Assembly: GCF_042453785.1 (NCBI RefSeq)
Contig: NC_091674.1
Coordinates: 6,936,001-7,000,000, forward strand
DNA length: 64,000 bases
Direction: 5' to 3'
Source of the DNA: Malus domestica
Lineage: Eukaryota; Streptophyta; Magnoliopsida; Rosales; Rosaceae
Position numbers and translations under genes: made by a program. Positions 35,655 through 46,970 of the stretch are shown here, one piece after another (position 1 is the stretch's first letter; every line of letters begins with the position of its first letter). Below the pieces are notes generated by a model, which was not told the origin of the DNA, did not search any database, and worked only from the letters and a program-made list of their open reading frames with translations.

Positions 35655-37260
35655 GGCCATCTCTAACAGAAAGTGCTAACTATATCCTTATCCAAAACTA
35701 TAGTCCTACAAAAATGTTATTTTTAAATGAACAGTATCAGGCGATACTCATATACCATCTCAAAACGAAGGGGCTAAACATAGTCCCCTCAATAATTTAC
35801 TAGCTTTAAGTTTATACTTTAAATTTATGGTTTATTTAATTAAACTACCTTAGAATGTTTTCAAATCTAACCTTTGAATTTGAATCAATTATTGTAACTG
35901 AGGAGTTAGACAAAAAAATGGCTAAGAGGTGACACACCCCGATCTAGAATGTCCACCTAGACTCTGAATCAAGTAGTGCTAGCCGACACCAGAAATGAGA
36001 CGAAGCCATAAAGTGTAGTGATGTGGAAAATGTAAGTAAATTTAAACCTAAAAGTGCCTAAATACAAGAGTGAGCAAGTGAGCGGGATTGAACCCAATTC
36101 ACATGTGATGTCAGAGTATAAGTAAAGTACAGTAAAAGTAGGATAAGAATTATACCGTCGAAGGTAATCTCCTATTCCAACTTTTGCCAAGAATCCTCGT
36201 CAACATGAAAGTTCAGCTACTAAAACCTAGAAGAGCGAAAAACAAGGGTGAGTGGGCCAGTTTGTGGATTAGGTTTTGGGTCCTCTTTTTTTGTATCGGG
36301 TCGGGTCGGCCCATTTAGGCTCGTGGTTGAACCCATTGGACCCAACGAAAAAAAGGTTAGATTTTGTAAAGGGAGACGAAAAACTTCAAAGGGCTATAAC
36401 GGGTTCAAACTCAACCATTTTCTACGAATCAAAAGCCAAAATCAAGATAGAGAGATAAGGAACAAGTGTACACCAAGATGGGGGTTCAACCATGGCCAGA
36501 GTTAGCCGAAAATGGCCTGCAAAGCTTCATAATCCTGCCGAAAAACTGGGGAAATTTTCCCCAAGCTATCTTTGCATCCAAACAACATAAAACATCTCAA
36601 AGATATCCTAATCGTACTCCTAAACACGATCTATGAAGATTTGAGGATTTTCGAAGCTTACCTTTGCCAGAAATGACAAGAAATCATCGGAGAAACTCTT
36701 GAATAGTGTCACTACCACTATATAAAGAGAGAAAAGAGGGAAAAAGTGGCAATGTCCAAAGCTTTGGGGTGTGTGAGTCTGTCATTGGTCGTTGGGGAAA
36801 AGTTCTTGAAGGTGGTGCTCGCTAGAATGGTGATGGTGAAGTGATGGTGGTGCTACGAATTTCCCCCAGAATGAGGGTAAGTGAGAGAGCTAACAGAGAG
36901 AAAGAGACGGGAGAGACTACTGGAAGAGAGTTCGAGAGTGTGGGAGACAAGGTGCCACGAGGCAGGATAGGAGTAGGGAGTTGAGGTGTAAGCCCCACAA
37001 GCCACAAAAATCTCACCATCGTAGCTTCGATTTCGATTCCTCTTGAGCATACGCATTTGTACTGTCGAGTACATTGAGAATACGATAAAATAATAGCTCA
37101 TACGCGTTACAAAATGACGGTCAACGAAAGTCAACAATCTCACCTTTAGGGGCATTTTCATCATTTCACTCTTTTAAAATTAATAAAATCGTAAGATTAG
37201 GGATGTGTTGTTATAAGAAGGGGACTACATTTGGCTAGCTTGATGCCCCTTTAGCCAAAT
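35655..37260. mobile_element. Nested repeats: MITE interrupted by a longer element
   Basis: The outer sequence starts GGCCATCTCTAACAG (like the MITE at 33058) and resumes at about 37210 with GGGGACTACATTTGGCTAGC. Between about 35930 and 37195 lies a 1.26-kb block whose ends are inverted: GACACACCCCGATCT and, reverse-complemented, AACACATCCCTAATCT. The inner block could be a solo LTR or a TIR element; it has a CACTATATAAAGAG TATA-like motif at about 36716. No protein is encoded. Confidence 0.45.
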
Positions 37261-37292
37261 AATGACCTAATGTTTTACATAATTAAATGGGT

Positions 37293-37481
37293 TGGGCTGG
37301 TCGGCCAATCCCAAAGCGATTGTTGTTCGTTCTCCATATGACTTGGGGGGCTAAAGTCAAACTTGTCAATGTTTGGGCCTTGTGAGATTGATACAGAGCC
37401 CACAAAATCTCTACTTTCAACTACGAGCCCAATTAAAAATAATTCAAAAACAAACAAAAGATAAAACCGCAGTTAGGGTTT
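37293..37481 (+). promoter_or_regulatory. RPL6 promoter: site II and telo-box motifs
   Basis: TGGGCT at 37293-37298 and TGGGCC at 37374-37379 match site II elements, and TTAGGGTTT at 37473-37481 is a telo-box. This combination upstream of the start codon is characteristic of plant cytosolic ribosomal-protein genes, where TCP-type factors bind site II. The CT-rich stretch at 37500-37511 fits a 5' TOP-like leader. Confidence 0.65.
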
Positions 37482-37559
37482 TACTTCAATCCCGCACCCT
37501 CTCTCTCTCCCCCAAGTCCCAACCGTAGGTTTCAGACAGAGACACCGTGAGATCTCACA

Positions 37560-39961
37560 ATGGCGGCTAAAGCAAGAAACCCGAGAAAGACCCGAAACCC
37601 AGATCTGGTTCGTGGGATGGGTAAGTTTTCGAGGTCCAAGATGTACCACAAGCGTGGTCTCTGGGCTATCAAGGCCAAAAATGGCGGCGTTTTTCCAAGC
37701 CATGACCCGAAGCCGGCGGCCGAGACCGCATCCGAGAAGCCCCCGAAGTTCTACCCCGCCGATGACGTCAAGAAGCCACTCGTCAACAAACGCAAGCCAA
37801 AACCCACCAAGCTCAGGTTCCCTTTTTCACATTTTTTAGCTACTTAAAAAAAAAAATAGAAAAATGGGTTTGATTTGTTGGTTAGTTTTTTAAATTTTTT
37901 TATTTGGTTGATTGAATGTAGGGCGAGTATTACACGGGGGACGTTGTTGATTATATTGGCTGGGAGGTTTAAGGGCAAGAGAGTTGTTTTTCTTAAGCAG
38001 CTTCCATCTGGGTTGCTTCTTGTTACCGGTGAGCTTTCGCTTCCATTTTTTCTTTGAACTGTTTATTTTTCGAGTTTTTTGTTTTTTTTAGCTGAATGGT
38101 TGTATTCTTACTGTTACTTTTTTTGTTTTTTTGTTACTAGTAATAGCATATTTCTTCATTTTTCTGAATGACAAGTTTGATAAACTTACTCTGAACTGGT
38201 CCAATTAGTACATTTGAATTTTCGAAACCCGGTCAATTTGAGCTTCTATTTTTGTAATAACCTCCCATTCTGTTCGGACTTAATGCCAACAATGTTGATT
38301 TGTATGGCACCGGTAAGATTTGGTGCAAAAATGATGGTTCCCTTTGTTGTAACTTATTGAAAAACGGTCCCCTCCCATGCACACTGCGCTTGGGAGATTG
38401 CTCGTCTCCTGTTGAATGGGATATTTTAAAATGGGGTATGTTCAAATAGGGTAGTTTGTACTGTGAGTGATCTGGTACTGGTTTTGTTCTTCTGAATCTG
38501 TATCACACGATGAATTATTCTAGGGAAACAATGATTGATGACATGAAATATCAATTTGCAACATGTCGTCTGATACCCAATTTACATGGTTACTTTCTCT
38601 GATTTATGTAGATATGTTCTCGAGAATGTGATCTTTGCACCGTGCATCACTTAATTGTGATTGTTATAAAGTCTAAACATATGAATTAGCTTCACTAAAC
38701 CTTCTACAAATGGCTTTTTCCTTGATGCATGTAAAACTTTTATGCCTTCAACTTTTAGTATCATAGGACTTCATTAATTGATCCAGTTATTCTTTCTTTG
38801 TTTCTTATTCAAAGATTTCTTATTTTTGGTTTAAATTGACTGATTTTGTGTATTTGCTAGACTGTGTTTTGTTTTGGGATGTGTTATTCACACACCCTTT
38901 TTTACTTCGTACACACCCTCTTAATTTTTGGCCAACTGAATTAAAGAAAATCAAAGGACGGAAATTAACAAGGGGTGTGTGAGAAGTAAAAAAGGGTGTG
39001 TGGATTGGCACACCCCTTTCTTTTTTATTGCATGGTGTGTTGGGGAGAGTGTGTTTCTAGTTTTTGACGCTTGCATGCTTCTTCACGAAACTTGTTAAGT
39101 GTCATTCTAACTTGAGTGCTGATTTTATTCGACTGCAGGGCCCTTTAAAATTAATGGTGTTCCTTTGAGACGCGTTAATCAGTCTTATGTGATTGCCACT
39201 TCAACCAAGGTTGACATTTCTGGGGTGAATGTAGAAAAGTTTGATGACAAATATTTTGCAAAGGAAGTTGAAAAGAAGAAGAAGAAGGGTGAGGGAGAGT
39301 TTTTTGAGGCAGATAAAGAGGTTAGACTCATTGTTTTCTTCGTTTACTTGTACTTTTGAGCAAAATTATAGATATCTTCCATTATTGCTACTGTCTTCAT
39401 GGACTTTAAAGTCGTTCGATGTGGCAGTGCAATCACAGTCTTCTAAATTTGCATATTATTTTTATCATGCAACATAATACCCTGAGATGAAAGGATAAGA
39501 TTATACAGATTGTCTGCTACTTTATTTTTCCCTTTTGATTATATCTACCCGTCCTTTTGCTACGAGGTTGATCTCTTTTACATGTTAATCAGAAGCATGT
39601 AAATTGTTGGGCAATAATGTTCACTGTTGTAGATTCCGTTGGAATTTTTTTAATGTCTATTAATATTTTCCAATTGGGAGCAGCCTCTCCATAAATGGGG
39701 GTAAAGCTAGCCGACATTCACCTCTCCCAGACCCTGCGTAAAGCGGGAGCCTTGTGCACTGGGTACGACTTTTTTTATTAATATTTTCCAAACGACAAAT
39801 TGTAGGAAAAGAGTGTGCTCCCACAAGGAAAGAAAGATGATCAGAAGAGTGTGGATGCTTCATTGATAAAGTCCATCGAGGCTGTCCCAGACTTGAAGAC
39901 GTACTTAGCAGCGAGATTCTCTCTTAAGGCGGGCATGAAGCCTCATGAGCTTGTCTTTTAG
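37560..39961 (+). CDS. RPL6: 60S ribosomal protein L6 (eL6)
   Basis: Structural protein of the cytosolic large ribosomal subunit. Exons are 37560-37816, 37922-38028, 39139-39320 and 39806-39961, all with GT-AG introns and matching phases, giving 233 aa, the usual plant eL6 length. Visible blocks are the basic N-terminus [19 protein letters not shown], the [20 protein letters not shown] and [20 protein letters not shown] segment (KOW-like, about 88-130), the [19 protein letters not shown] block and the C-terminus [13 protein letters not shown]. The start is the first ATG after the CT-rich leader. Intron 2 holds a MITE and intron 3 holds a SINE; neither touches splice sites. The reading frame is intact and probably functional. 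Confidence 0.97.
38876..39015. mobile_element. Foldback MITE in RPL6 intron 2
   Basis: Left GGGATGTGTTATTCACACAC continues CCTTTTTTACTTC. The reverse-complemented right end GGGTGTGCCAATCCACACAC continues CCTTTTTTACTTC. The arms match over about 55 bases, which would form a long hairpin in the pre-mRNA. Confidence 0.75.
39674..39776 (+). mobile_element. 5'-truncated Au-type SINE in RPL6 intron 3
   Basis: It contains CCCTGCGTAAAGCGGGAGCC and TTGTGCACTGGGTACGAC followed by a T-run, matching the 3' half of the Au SINE family of angiosperms. A perfect 15-bp TSD (ATTAATATTTTCCAA) lies at 39659-39673 and 39777-39791. At 103 bp it is shorter than a full Au SINE (about 180 bp), indicating 5' truncation at insertion. 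Confidence 0.88.
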
Positions 39962-40285
39962 ACTACTATCTCATATACTACTTTTTAGGATCATTTTGTG
40001 CTGTTCTACTCGTTTGTTTCAGATTACCAGCATACTCTGTATTTTCATTTTACCAGCGTATCCAAAATTTTGCGTTGATCGGAGTTGCATTATGAAAGAT
40101 ATTGTTTTGGTCATTTTGATCTGTATGGCCATGGGAGACTTTGTTTCTTTGCACAAAAAAACAAGCTTTTGTACCCGTGTAACAATCTCAAACGATCTTC
40201 CTATAAACGTAAAACTGGCCTTTGACAGTTTTACGAAAAAATTGATTGGGATGCTTAAAAATCTCTGCATCAACCCCCTTACTGT

Positions 40286-40430
40286 AACAATATTATCCAC
40301 ATTAAGAGGTGGGGGAGTGGGCTAAGGCTTCACAATGGGTTAGCAATAATGTGATTCAAATTCGTTTTTTGTAAGAATCTAATTTAAGATCTCTCGCTTA
40401 CCATTAAAATGGAATACCATTAGACCGGAA
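40286..40430 (-). repeat. tRNA-derived SINE copy
   Basis: Plus strand begins AACAATATTATCCACATTAA and contains GTGGGCTAAGGCTTCACAAT, ending near ATTAGACCGGAA. Same family as 22068-22220 but with an eroded box B. Confidence 0.6.
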
Positions 40431-40542
40431 TTTTCTGGTATGTTTGTAAAACAGATTTACGAGTCAATGGTGCAAAAACCCACACCTCTTGTGTACATAA
40501 TGCCAAGTTTCATGCTGAATGTATGATGTCATCATAATGACT

Positions 40543-40592
40543 CAACAACAACAACAACAACAACAAAGCCTTTTCCCACTAAGTGGGGTCGG
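40543..40592 (-). mobile_element. 50-bp 5'-truncated RTE/SINE tail
   Basis: A 50-bp insertion consisting of (CAA)n and AGCCTTTTCCCACTAAGTGG, flanked by a perfect 15-bp TSD (GTCATCATAATGACT at 40528-40542 and 40593-40607). On the minus strand it ends in (TTG)n, the microsatellite tail typical of RTE LINEs and SINEs mobilised by them. Confidence 0.8.
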
Positions 40593-40905
40593 GTCATCAT
40601 AATGACTAGTTCAATAAAATTGACTTACATGCTTGTGACTTTCCCTTGGCCTATCTACTTCAAACCCTAAACCTAATTACCTAATTACCTAATTACAGGG
40701 CTGAAACTCCCCACCGTTGGACATCAAATGTCTCAGGGCTATCTTCCAAATGGTTTAATAATTCATGTGGGCCAAGAGCAATAAGCGAAAGCATACCTTA
40801 ACATATTCCAACTGTTTCATAACTAGTCTTCCTCTGGCACAGATGAGTTCACAAACATTGGATACAGCAACTAGTCCTTCTTTGAGCCTCCAATGGAGAC
40901 GTTAA

Positions 40906-41115
40906 GTACTGGTTTGGTACTGAGGTACTTTTATAAAAAGTGGGTATCAAAAAAATCTGAGCTCAAAAAGATATTTGGTAAACACTTAAAAACAGCTTAT
41001 TTTCACAGTTTTGGATGAAAAAAAAGCTGACAACGTGAAACAGCAAAAATAAGCTTATTCTCACAGCACAGCATAAGCAGTTTTTTTTCAAAGCACATCA
41101 ATACCAAACTAGCCC
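40906..41115. mobile_element. Harbinger-like MITE, 210 bp
   Basis: Ends GTACTGGTTTGGTACTGAGG and, reverse-complemented, GGGCTAGTTTGGTATTGATG are TIRs, flanked by TAA at 40903-40905 and 41116-41118. Confidence 0.82.
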
Positions 41116-43800
41116 TAAATGGAGTCTCAGCATTTGTATAGTTCTTAAATATAGGGACAAAGAACTTCAATGGGTTGGAATAGAAGTTCTCAAATTATCC
41201 CAGTAGACTCACTCATACCTCAAAGAAATTTTCAGGGCTTCAATAGGTCGAAATAGAAGTCGTCAAAGTATCCCAATATAGAGACTCACTCAAACCTGAA
41301 AGGAATTCTCAAATGTGAGGATTGTATAGGGACTCAAAGAGTGGGCTCCCTGTTGATTTTGAGTGGGAAACAAACTTCCCTCACATGTGAATTCTGCACA
41401 ACAACTTCTCTTTTTGGTTTTTTCCTTTTTCTTTAATCGTTAGGAAACAAACGGTAGAGATAGCTTTCTAAATTTTATCAACGACAACAACACTCTTAAC
41501 AAAATGCACAACAACTTTTCAATAATTTAGTCCCTGCATTTAGGAATTATAGTGTTAGAATCCCCCATTGAAGACAATAATTCTTTAGGGACCTGAATGT
41601 TTTCTTGAAGTCCTTAAATGAATCCTCAAAGTGGTGGTGGGAGTTTGGGATGCTCTAGTAACCTGAAAGATGAAGGAAATTTCTAAATTAAACTAAACGA
41701 AAATAGCTGAATTCAAATCTAAGAATAGAAGAGTACGAAATACAATATGATGAGTTAAACAGGTTCTTGACTTAATCAAGGATGAAGAATTTTGACCCAC
41801 TTTCTATTCCTATAGCACCATAGAAAGATCAAAGCATGGATTTCGTGCGCCCCGGGGGAGGGGGGGGGGGGGTGGGATTGTTTACAGAAGAATGGAAAGT
41901 TGGACCAGAAGATTGGAACAAAAGCTTTTGAAGAATGCTTGCCACAACATTGGGTGATCGAGTAACATGCAATGTTTTAGTGGGGTTGAACTGAAGAAAT
42001 ATATGCTTCAATATGCAACAAATATGATTAACATGTTGAGACACAACGAGAAGTATGTTTTGTTATAGTATCCTCATTTCAGGTACATGGGAAACGATTT
42101 TAAGTACAAACTTTACCTGAAACTTGTATAAATAATCAACAGTAGACGCAAGTAAGGGCAAGGGTTGCAGCTGTATACTGGTTTACTGCTACATCTTGTC
42201 GGTTTCATGTCGTAAATCACTTGTTCCGAAATCGGCATATTGCAGGCAGTAATGGTGTTCGAGAGCAGCATCTTGAACTTGACTTTGAGCTAGCATCTTC
42301 ACCTTCTCTGTTAGATTTGTACGATCCAGCCAGGATTCTCGTTTTAGTGAAAAATTCGCAACCGTGAATTTGAGCTGTTCCGGGTTTATTGATGCTTAAC
42401 GTACAGTATCCTTAAATTCTGCTTCTCAGGTATTAAGAGCCACCTTGTACAGTCAAGTCGCATAATCCTGCATTTTCATGTGTTCAAACTTTTTGGGCAT
42501 CTGCCACCTCCACTACCAGTTTGGAATTGCTTTTTTGGTTGCTGTCATGTGAATTAAAAAGTAATTTGTTGTTATATTTGTTGGGATAAAGAATGATCAA
42601 AGCCTTGATTGAAAATGACTGTAGCATGGAGGAAGTGTGATACTGAAGGTATGTACTACTTAGAACCACTATTACGACGCTTTTAACAGCAAGTTCAAGT
42701 TCAAGCGAGATTGACACCCGTAATATTTCTTCTTTATTATCATATTGTGTTATAATGAGCCAAAGCTGCAACATAAATTTTCAACTATATACATATGTTA
42801 ATAAGTTCCGTTTAAACTTGTTCTTAAGAGAGTCTGAATAGCGATCCTCTTTACTCTTTATATGCTTAAAATTTTGTAATGGACCAAATAATGCTACTCT
42901 AAAAAACTGCAGCTTTTCTTCTCTAAGAAAAAAAAATTGAGGCTTTTTTAGCTAGTTACGGGTTAGGATACGTTTTTGCATACGACGGGTGCATATATGT
43001 AACTCTCTCTCATAGAAACTTCCTCATGTGCTGGTCGGAAGATAGGTTATTGTGATAAAGATGTTATATACACATTTTCCATGCAAGAATTTCTCATCAG
43101 TTCAGTTTGCGAATTAATAATGCAGAACCACGCCTGCCTTGTTTGGGAGAGCACTATAGTAATAATCTTCATTTTCTGCTGCCTTTAGTTTTTCCCTTTC
43201 CTTGGAAGAATAATGGATGTTTTTTTAAAGATTTTCCAGTATGTGTTAGTATATAGATTTTATGGCGGTTGGATGATCCTCGATTGAACTCCAACACTCT
43301 GTTTATCTAGTGCATGCCATACACCAGAGAATAGTAAAGCTTTTGATTCCTTCGAAACTAGACTACTAGAAGACACACCTGAAAGAAGAAAAAAAGAAGG
43401 AAAAAAGAAGGAGAAGACAACCCTTTTACGTAGGTCAGCTAATCTTCAAGAAAATGTAATGTACATTAGCTCTGCGGCTTCAGACTGACCATGAAGGATA
43501 AAAATGTACAATTATGTTACGAGTGCACTATAGGAATACGAGGATATATCGGTGAAGACTAAACAAAAAAATATAAGAATTTAGCCTCAAGATTATGCAC
43601 AAAGTAGAGTTATAGCACCGAAAACAAGAAAACTAGGGTTGATTTAGATAGGCCAACAATTCATAATATAAAACAAATATATTGAAGAGACTTGTTTTTC
43701 AAGTAATTATATTTATAGACATTTATCCCTACACTAAAAATCTCAAGTTGAAGTCCTTCTTTTCTCACTCTCTTTTTATAAATAATAATAATAATAATAA
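41116..43800. other. Intergenic DNA, nothing recognised
   Basis: A G-rich run lies at 41854-41876 and an (AAT)n run at about 43783-43800. Frames such as 42484-42774 (minus) have no family signature and no splice support. Confidence 0.45.
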
Positions 43801-44516
43801 GTGAACTTTAACGAAAAGCTCCTGGTACTGTTCACTTTAACGAAAAACCACCTAGATCACCAAATGTTTACTCGTGAAAACAAAATGTACGGAAGAGAAT
43901 ATCTGGACAGTATTATGTCGTCTATTTGGCCCATAGCATTCAATTGGGTCTGCCAGTTTCTTTCTCTACTTGTTTGGGCTTTGGCCTAAAGGAGGACAAA
44001 TGATGACTAGAAGACGATGTAAGTTAGCCAGAATTTTACGGTTCGACATTTGGTCTGAATCGATCGGGTCGGTCCAATGGTTGATAAAAAATTTGAAGAC
44101 CTTTCGACATTTATACAGTTATACTCGGTCTAATTTGTTCCTAACCAAACCCACCGATTTTTACCCTTAATTTACTTTTCATATGTCTTTTTTTTAGTGA
44201 GTAATTTTATGATAGTTGTATAGCCAATCAGTAATACAATCTGATGGTATTGCTCTACATTTGTAAGTTAAAAGTTTTAGGTTTGAATTTCATAGCTGAC
44301 GAATTTAATTTCAAATTAGGTTCTTTATCGTGTAGCTTAGCTGAACTCCCCCTCCTTTAGTATAAAATATTGTTGTAATAAAAAAAGAAAAAAGTTATGA
44401 TAGTTGTATAGAATTGATTGTGCACATGTTCAATGGATTTCGTGGTTGGAATACACTCTCTTGAAGTTGGTTTTTATGCTCCAAAGTACAATGGAAAAAA
44501 TCAACTAGGGACGAGT
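43801..44516. other. Flank of the PGIP duplication, with MITE and SINE pieces
   Basis: The start (GAACTTTAACGAAAAGCTCC...TTCACTTTAACGAAAAACCA) is a truncated copy of the TTTTCGTTAAAG MITE family found entire at 49447-49600. A degenerate SINE copy lies at 44228-44377. No gene. Confidence 0.5.
44228..44377 (+). repeat. Degenerate tRNA-derived SINE copy
   Basis: Contains TTTAGGTTTGAATTTCATAG (eroded box B) and a CCCCCTCCTTTAGTATAAAA tail, colinear with the copy at 20742. Confidence 0.5.
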
Positions 44517-45761
44517 ACAAACAAAACCGAACCAACCAAATTGAACTTGAGTCAGTTTTGGTATGGTTGAATTGATATAGCAGTTTTCTTTTACAAAATC
44601 AAATTGAATTGAACATATCATTTATGCTTGATTTTTAGTTTCAAATAAAAACCGAACCGAGAGACCGAATAGGACAGACTTTTTATCCACATTGACAAGA
44701 CCTGAATCAAATCGATTTCTTTTTTAATCTCTATACATGCAATTCTTTCTACGTTAGAGGATATTTTCATGTTATTTTGCACATAATTTTTTAATATAAT
44801 TTTTTATACAATATAAAATTAAAAAATTAGCAAAAAAAGCCCTCTTTTTATTTGTGGAGGCGAGATGACCTATAGAAAAAATTAACTAAATATGTAAAAG
44901 ACTTTTTAGCTAAAATGGTCATGAATTGCCATAACTCCTTACTTTAATATCTAAGATTCGAAATCGATAGAACTAGTTCTTGAGTTTATCCACCATCAAT
45001 CATTTTGATCATTTCGTGAACATGTTTGTTACATAAGGATAAAAGGCCAAACCTACCTTCAATTTAATAAACAATAAACTAAAATAATTTGACACAAAAT
45101 AAAAGTATTTTTGTCATTTTAATTTTATTTAATGGAACGGCAGCGGCTCTCTAATTATCTAAAATCTCCCCAATTTTAGTTTGAATAATGTTTGTATTAA
45201 TAAGAAGTCATAGGGCAATGAACAAGCAAGGCAAATAGTGACATTGACTCGGCACAAGTTGATTGGGTTTAATTAAGACTCAATTCACCGCCATCAGTTG
45301 CCAATTAAGGAAGGGTGGAAGTCACTTGGTGAAGCACAACGTGGTGGAGGTTCATCTGCATTTGCCAGATCACAGCAGGCAGACCAAGGGATTCAGCAGA
45401 CAACCTTCATTTTTGACTTGTTTTTTTTTTTTTCAAGTTGTCATAACAGTACAGAAGCGTGAAATTTTGGCAAATGTTGGATTACAGCATCTCTAACAAC
45501 ACTAGCAAAAACTTGGTTATTATATGATTTCAAATCACGTAAAATTATTTACAACAAATCACTCTTAACAATTCTACTTCATCGACACTCTAATTTGAAT
45601 AAAGTTGAATCATTTAAGAGTGGCCAACAACTGTCCGCAAAAAAATGAAATGACTTGCTACATAGCTAGTCGGCTAGCGCTTTGTTTATAAGGTTATGTT
45701 TGGATGAGAAATTTGTGGGTACCAATGAATTTCAATTAGTTAGAAATGCATAATAAAACAA

Positions 45762-46190
45762 AGAATAATATTTGGCTACTCAAAGATAAGTATGAGCTCC
45801 TACTAAGAACTCTTAGTGTTTTAATCACAGAGTTTTATGCTTATGATCATAATTGTTCATATTATATTATGAATCACACTGTAAAGATCATCTCTGTAAA
45901 AATTAAATTAAAACTAAGATTGTTTAGTCAATATATTGTAGCTAATACGTAGACGGTTCGTAATATTTTTACTAATACCGTTCATTTGTTTTTAAACAAT
46001 TTGATGACTAAACGACCTTAGTTTTAATTAATTTTTTGCAAATGCGATCTTTATAGGGTGATTTATAATATGAACGATTTTGATTATAAACATGAATATT
46101 TTGTAAATTGACAATGAATCATTTTGAGAAATTTTAAGTATGATTTTATACTCAACTTTGAATAGTCAGGTATTGTTCAAAAACAAATTG
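45762..46190. mobile_element. Hairpin insertion specific to unit A
   Basis: Unit B is continuous across this place (around 51085), whereas unit A has about 430 extra bases. Within it, the arm around 45860-45960 and the arm around 45975-46075 are inverted copies (for example TTAAAACTAAGATTGTTTAG against TTAAAACTAAGGTCGTTTAG), forming a foldback of about 90-100 bp per arm. Confidence 0.75.
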
Positions 46191-46902
46191 ACGGATGAAT
46201 CTGAAAATGACTGCTTGACATGAGTCATTTACAAACTATTAATGATGATGTAGGACATTTCAATGCCTCTGTCACATGTTTGTCGCTTATGTCTAATTAT
46301 TTTATTCTAATCTGGTAGTACTTGCAAATCTCTCTTCCAAATATAGCTTATTTCAGTCAAAGAAGTTGGAGTAATCTTGAGAAACTCTTAGGTCCTCATC
46401 TCTATCAATCCACCTATGGCCGACCAATCTTTAATTTTGTCAATTCCTATGGTTTTACTTTCGCAAACAACTCAGATAATCATGAGATAAAGCATTAGGC
46501 CTTTAGAAAATGAGACAATTTTTGCTATTAAACTAACAGGTATAATTCCCTTTCATAAAATTAAAAAAAAAAAAAAAAAACACTAACAGGGATAATGAAA
46601 ATTCTACAAAGCTTTGGAATATACTCCAAATTATAACCGATACATCTTGATTTTTGTATTTTTAAATAAAAATCTATTAGTTAAAAATTTCAGAATACCT
46701 CAAACTTCAAAAACGTAAATGTTTCACAAAGACACTAGATGTTTGAACGAAATACGGGGCAAAGCATGCTTACTTTTTTTATGCTTACTTTTTTTATGTC
46801 GATTTATTGTGCACAAGATCTTTGACTTGTCCAAACTTTCGTCGGTACATGCATCACCCATTATCCCAAAACACTTTTGACTTCCATGGCCGAATGCAAT
46901 AC

Positions 46903-46910
46903 CTATAAAT
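46903..46910 (+). promoter_or_regulatory. TATA box of PGIP copy A
   Basis: CTATAAAT lies 68 bases before the start codon, a plausible distance. It falls within the 81-bp segment (46834-46914) that is absent from copy B. Confidence 0.6.
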
Positions 46911-46970
46911 TCCACACTTCCTTGAACCACAAATTCACATCTCTCAGGCTCCCAACCAAAACCCAAAACA

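Larger units (their letters stand above)
39962..40905. other. RPL6 3' flank with small retroposons
   Basis: Presumed 3' UTR up to about 40280, then a SINE copy and a 50-bp LINE tail, each listed separately. The open frame 39945-40325 is not conserved-looking and overlaps the 3' UTR. Confidence 0.5.

Noticed and set aside
39945..40325. 126-codon frame after RPL6
   Set aside because: Overlaps the RPL6 stop codon and 3' UTR and ends in a SINE; no domain.
42484..42774. 96-codon minus-strand frame
   Set aside because: No family signature, AT-rich, no splice sites that would extend it convincingly.
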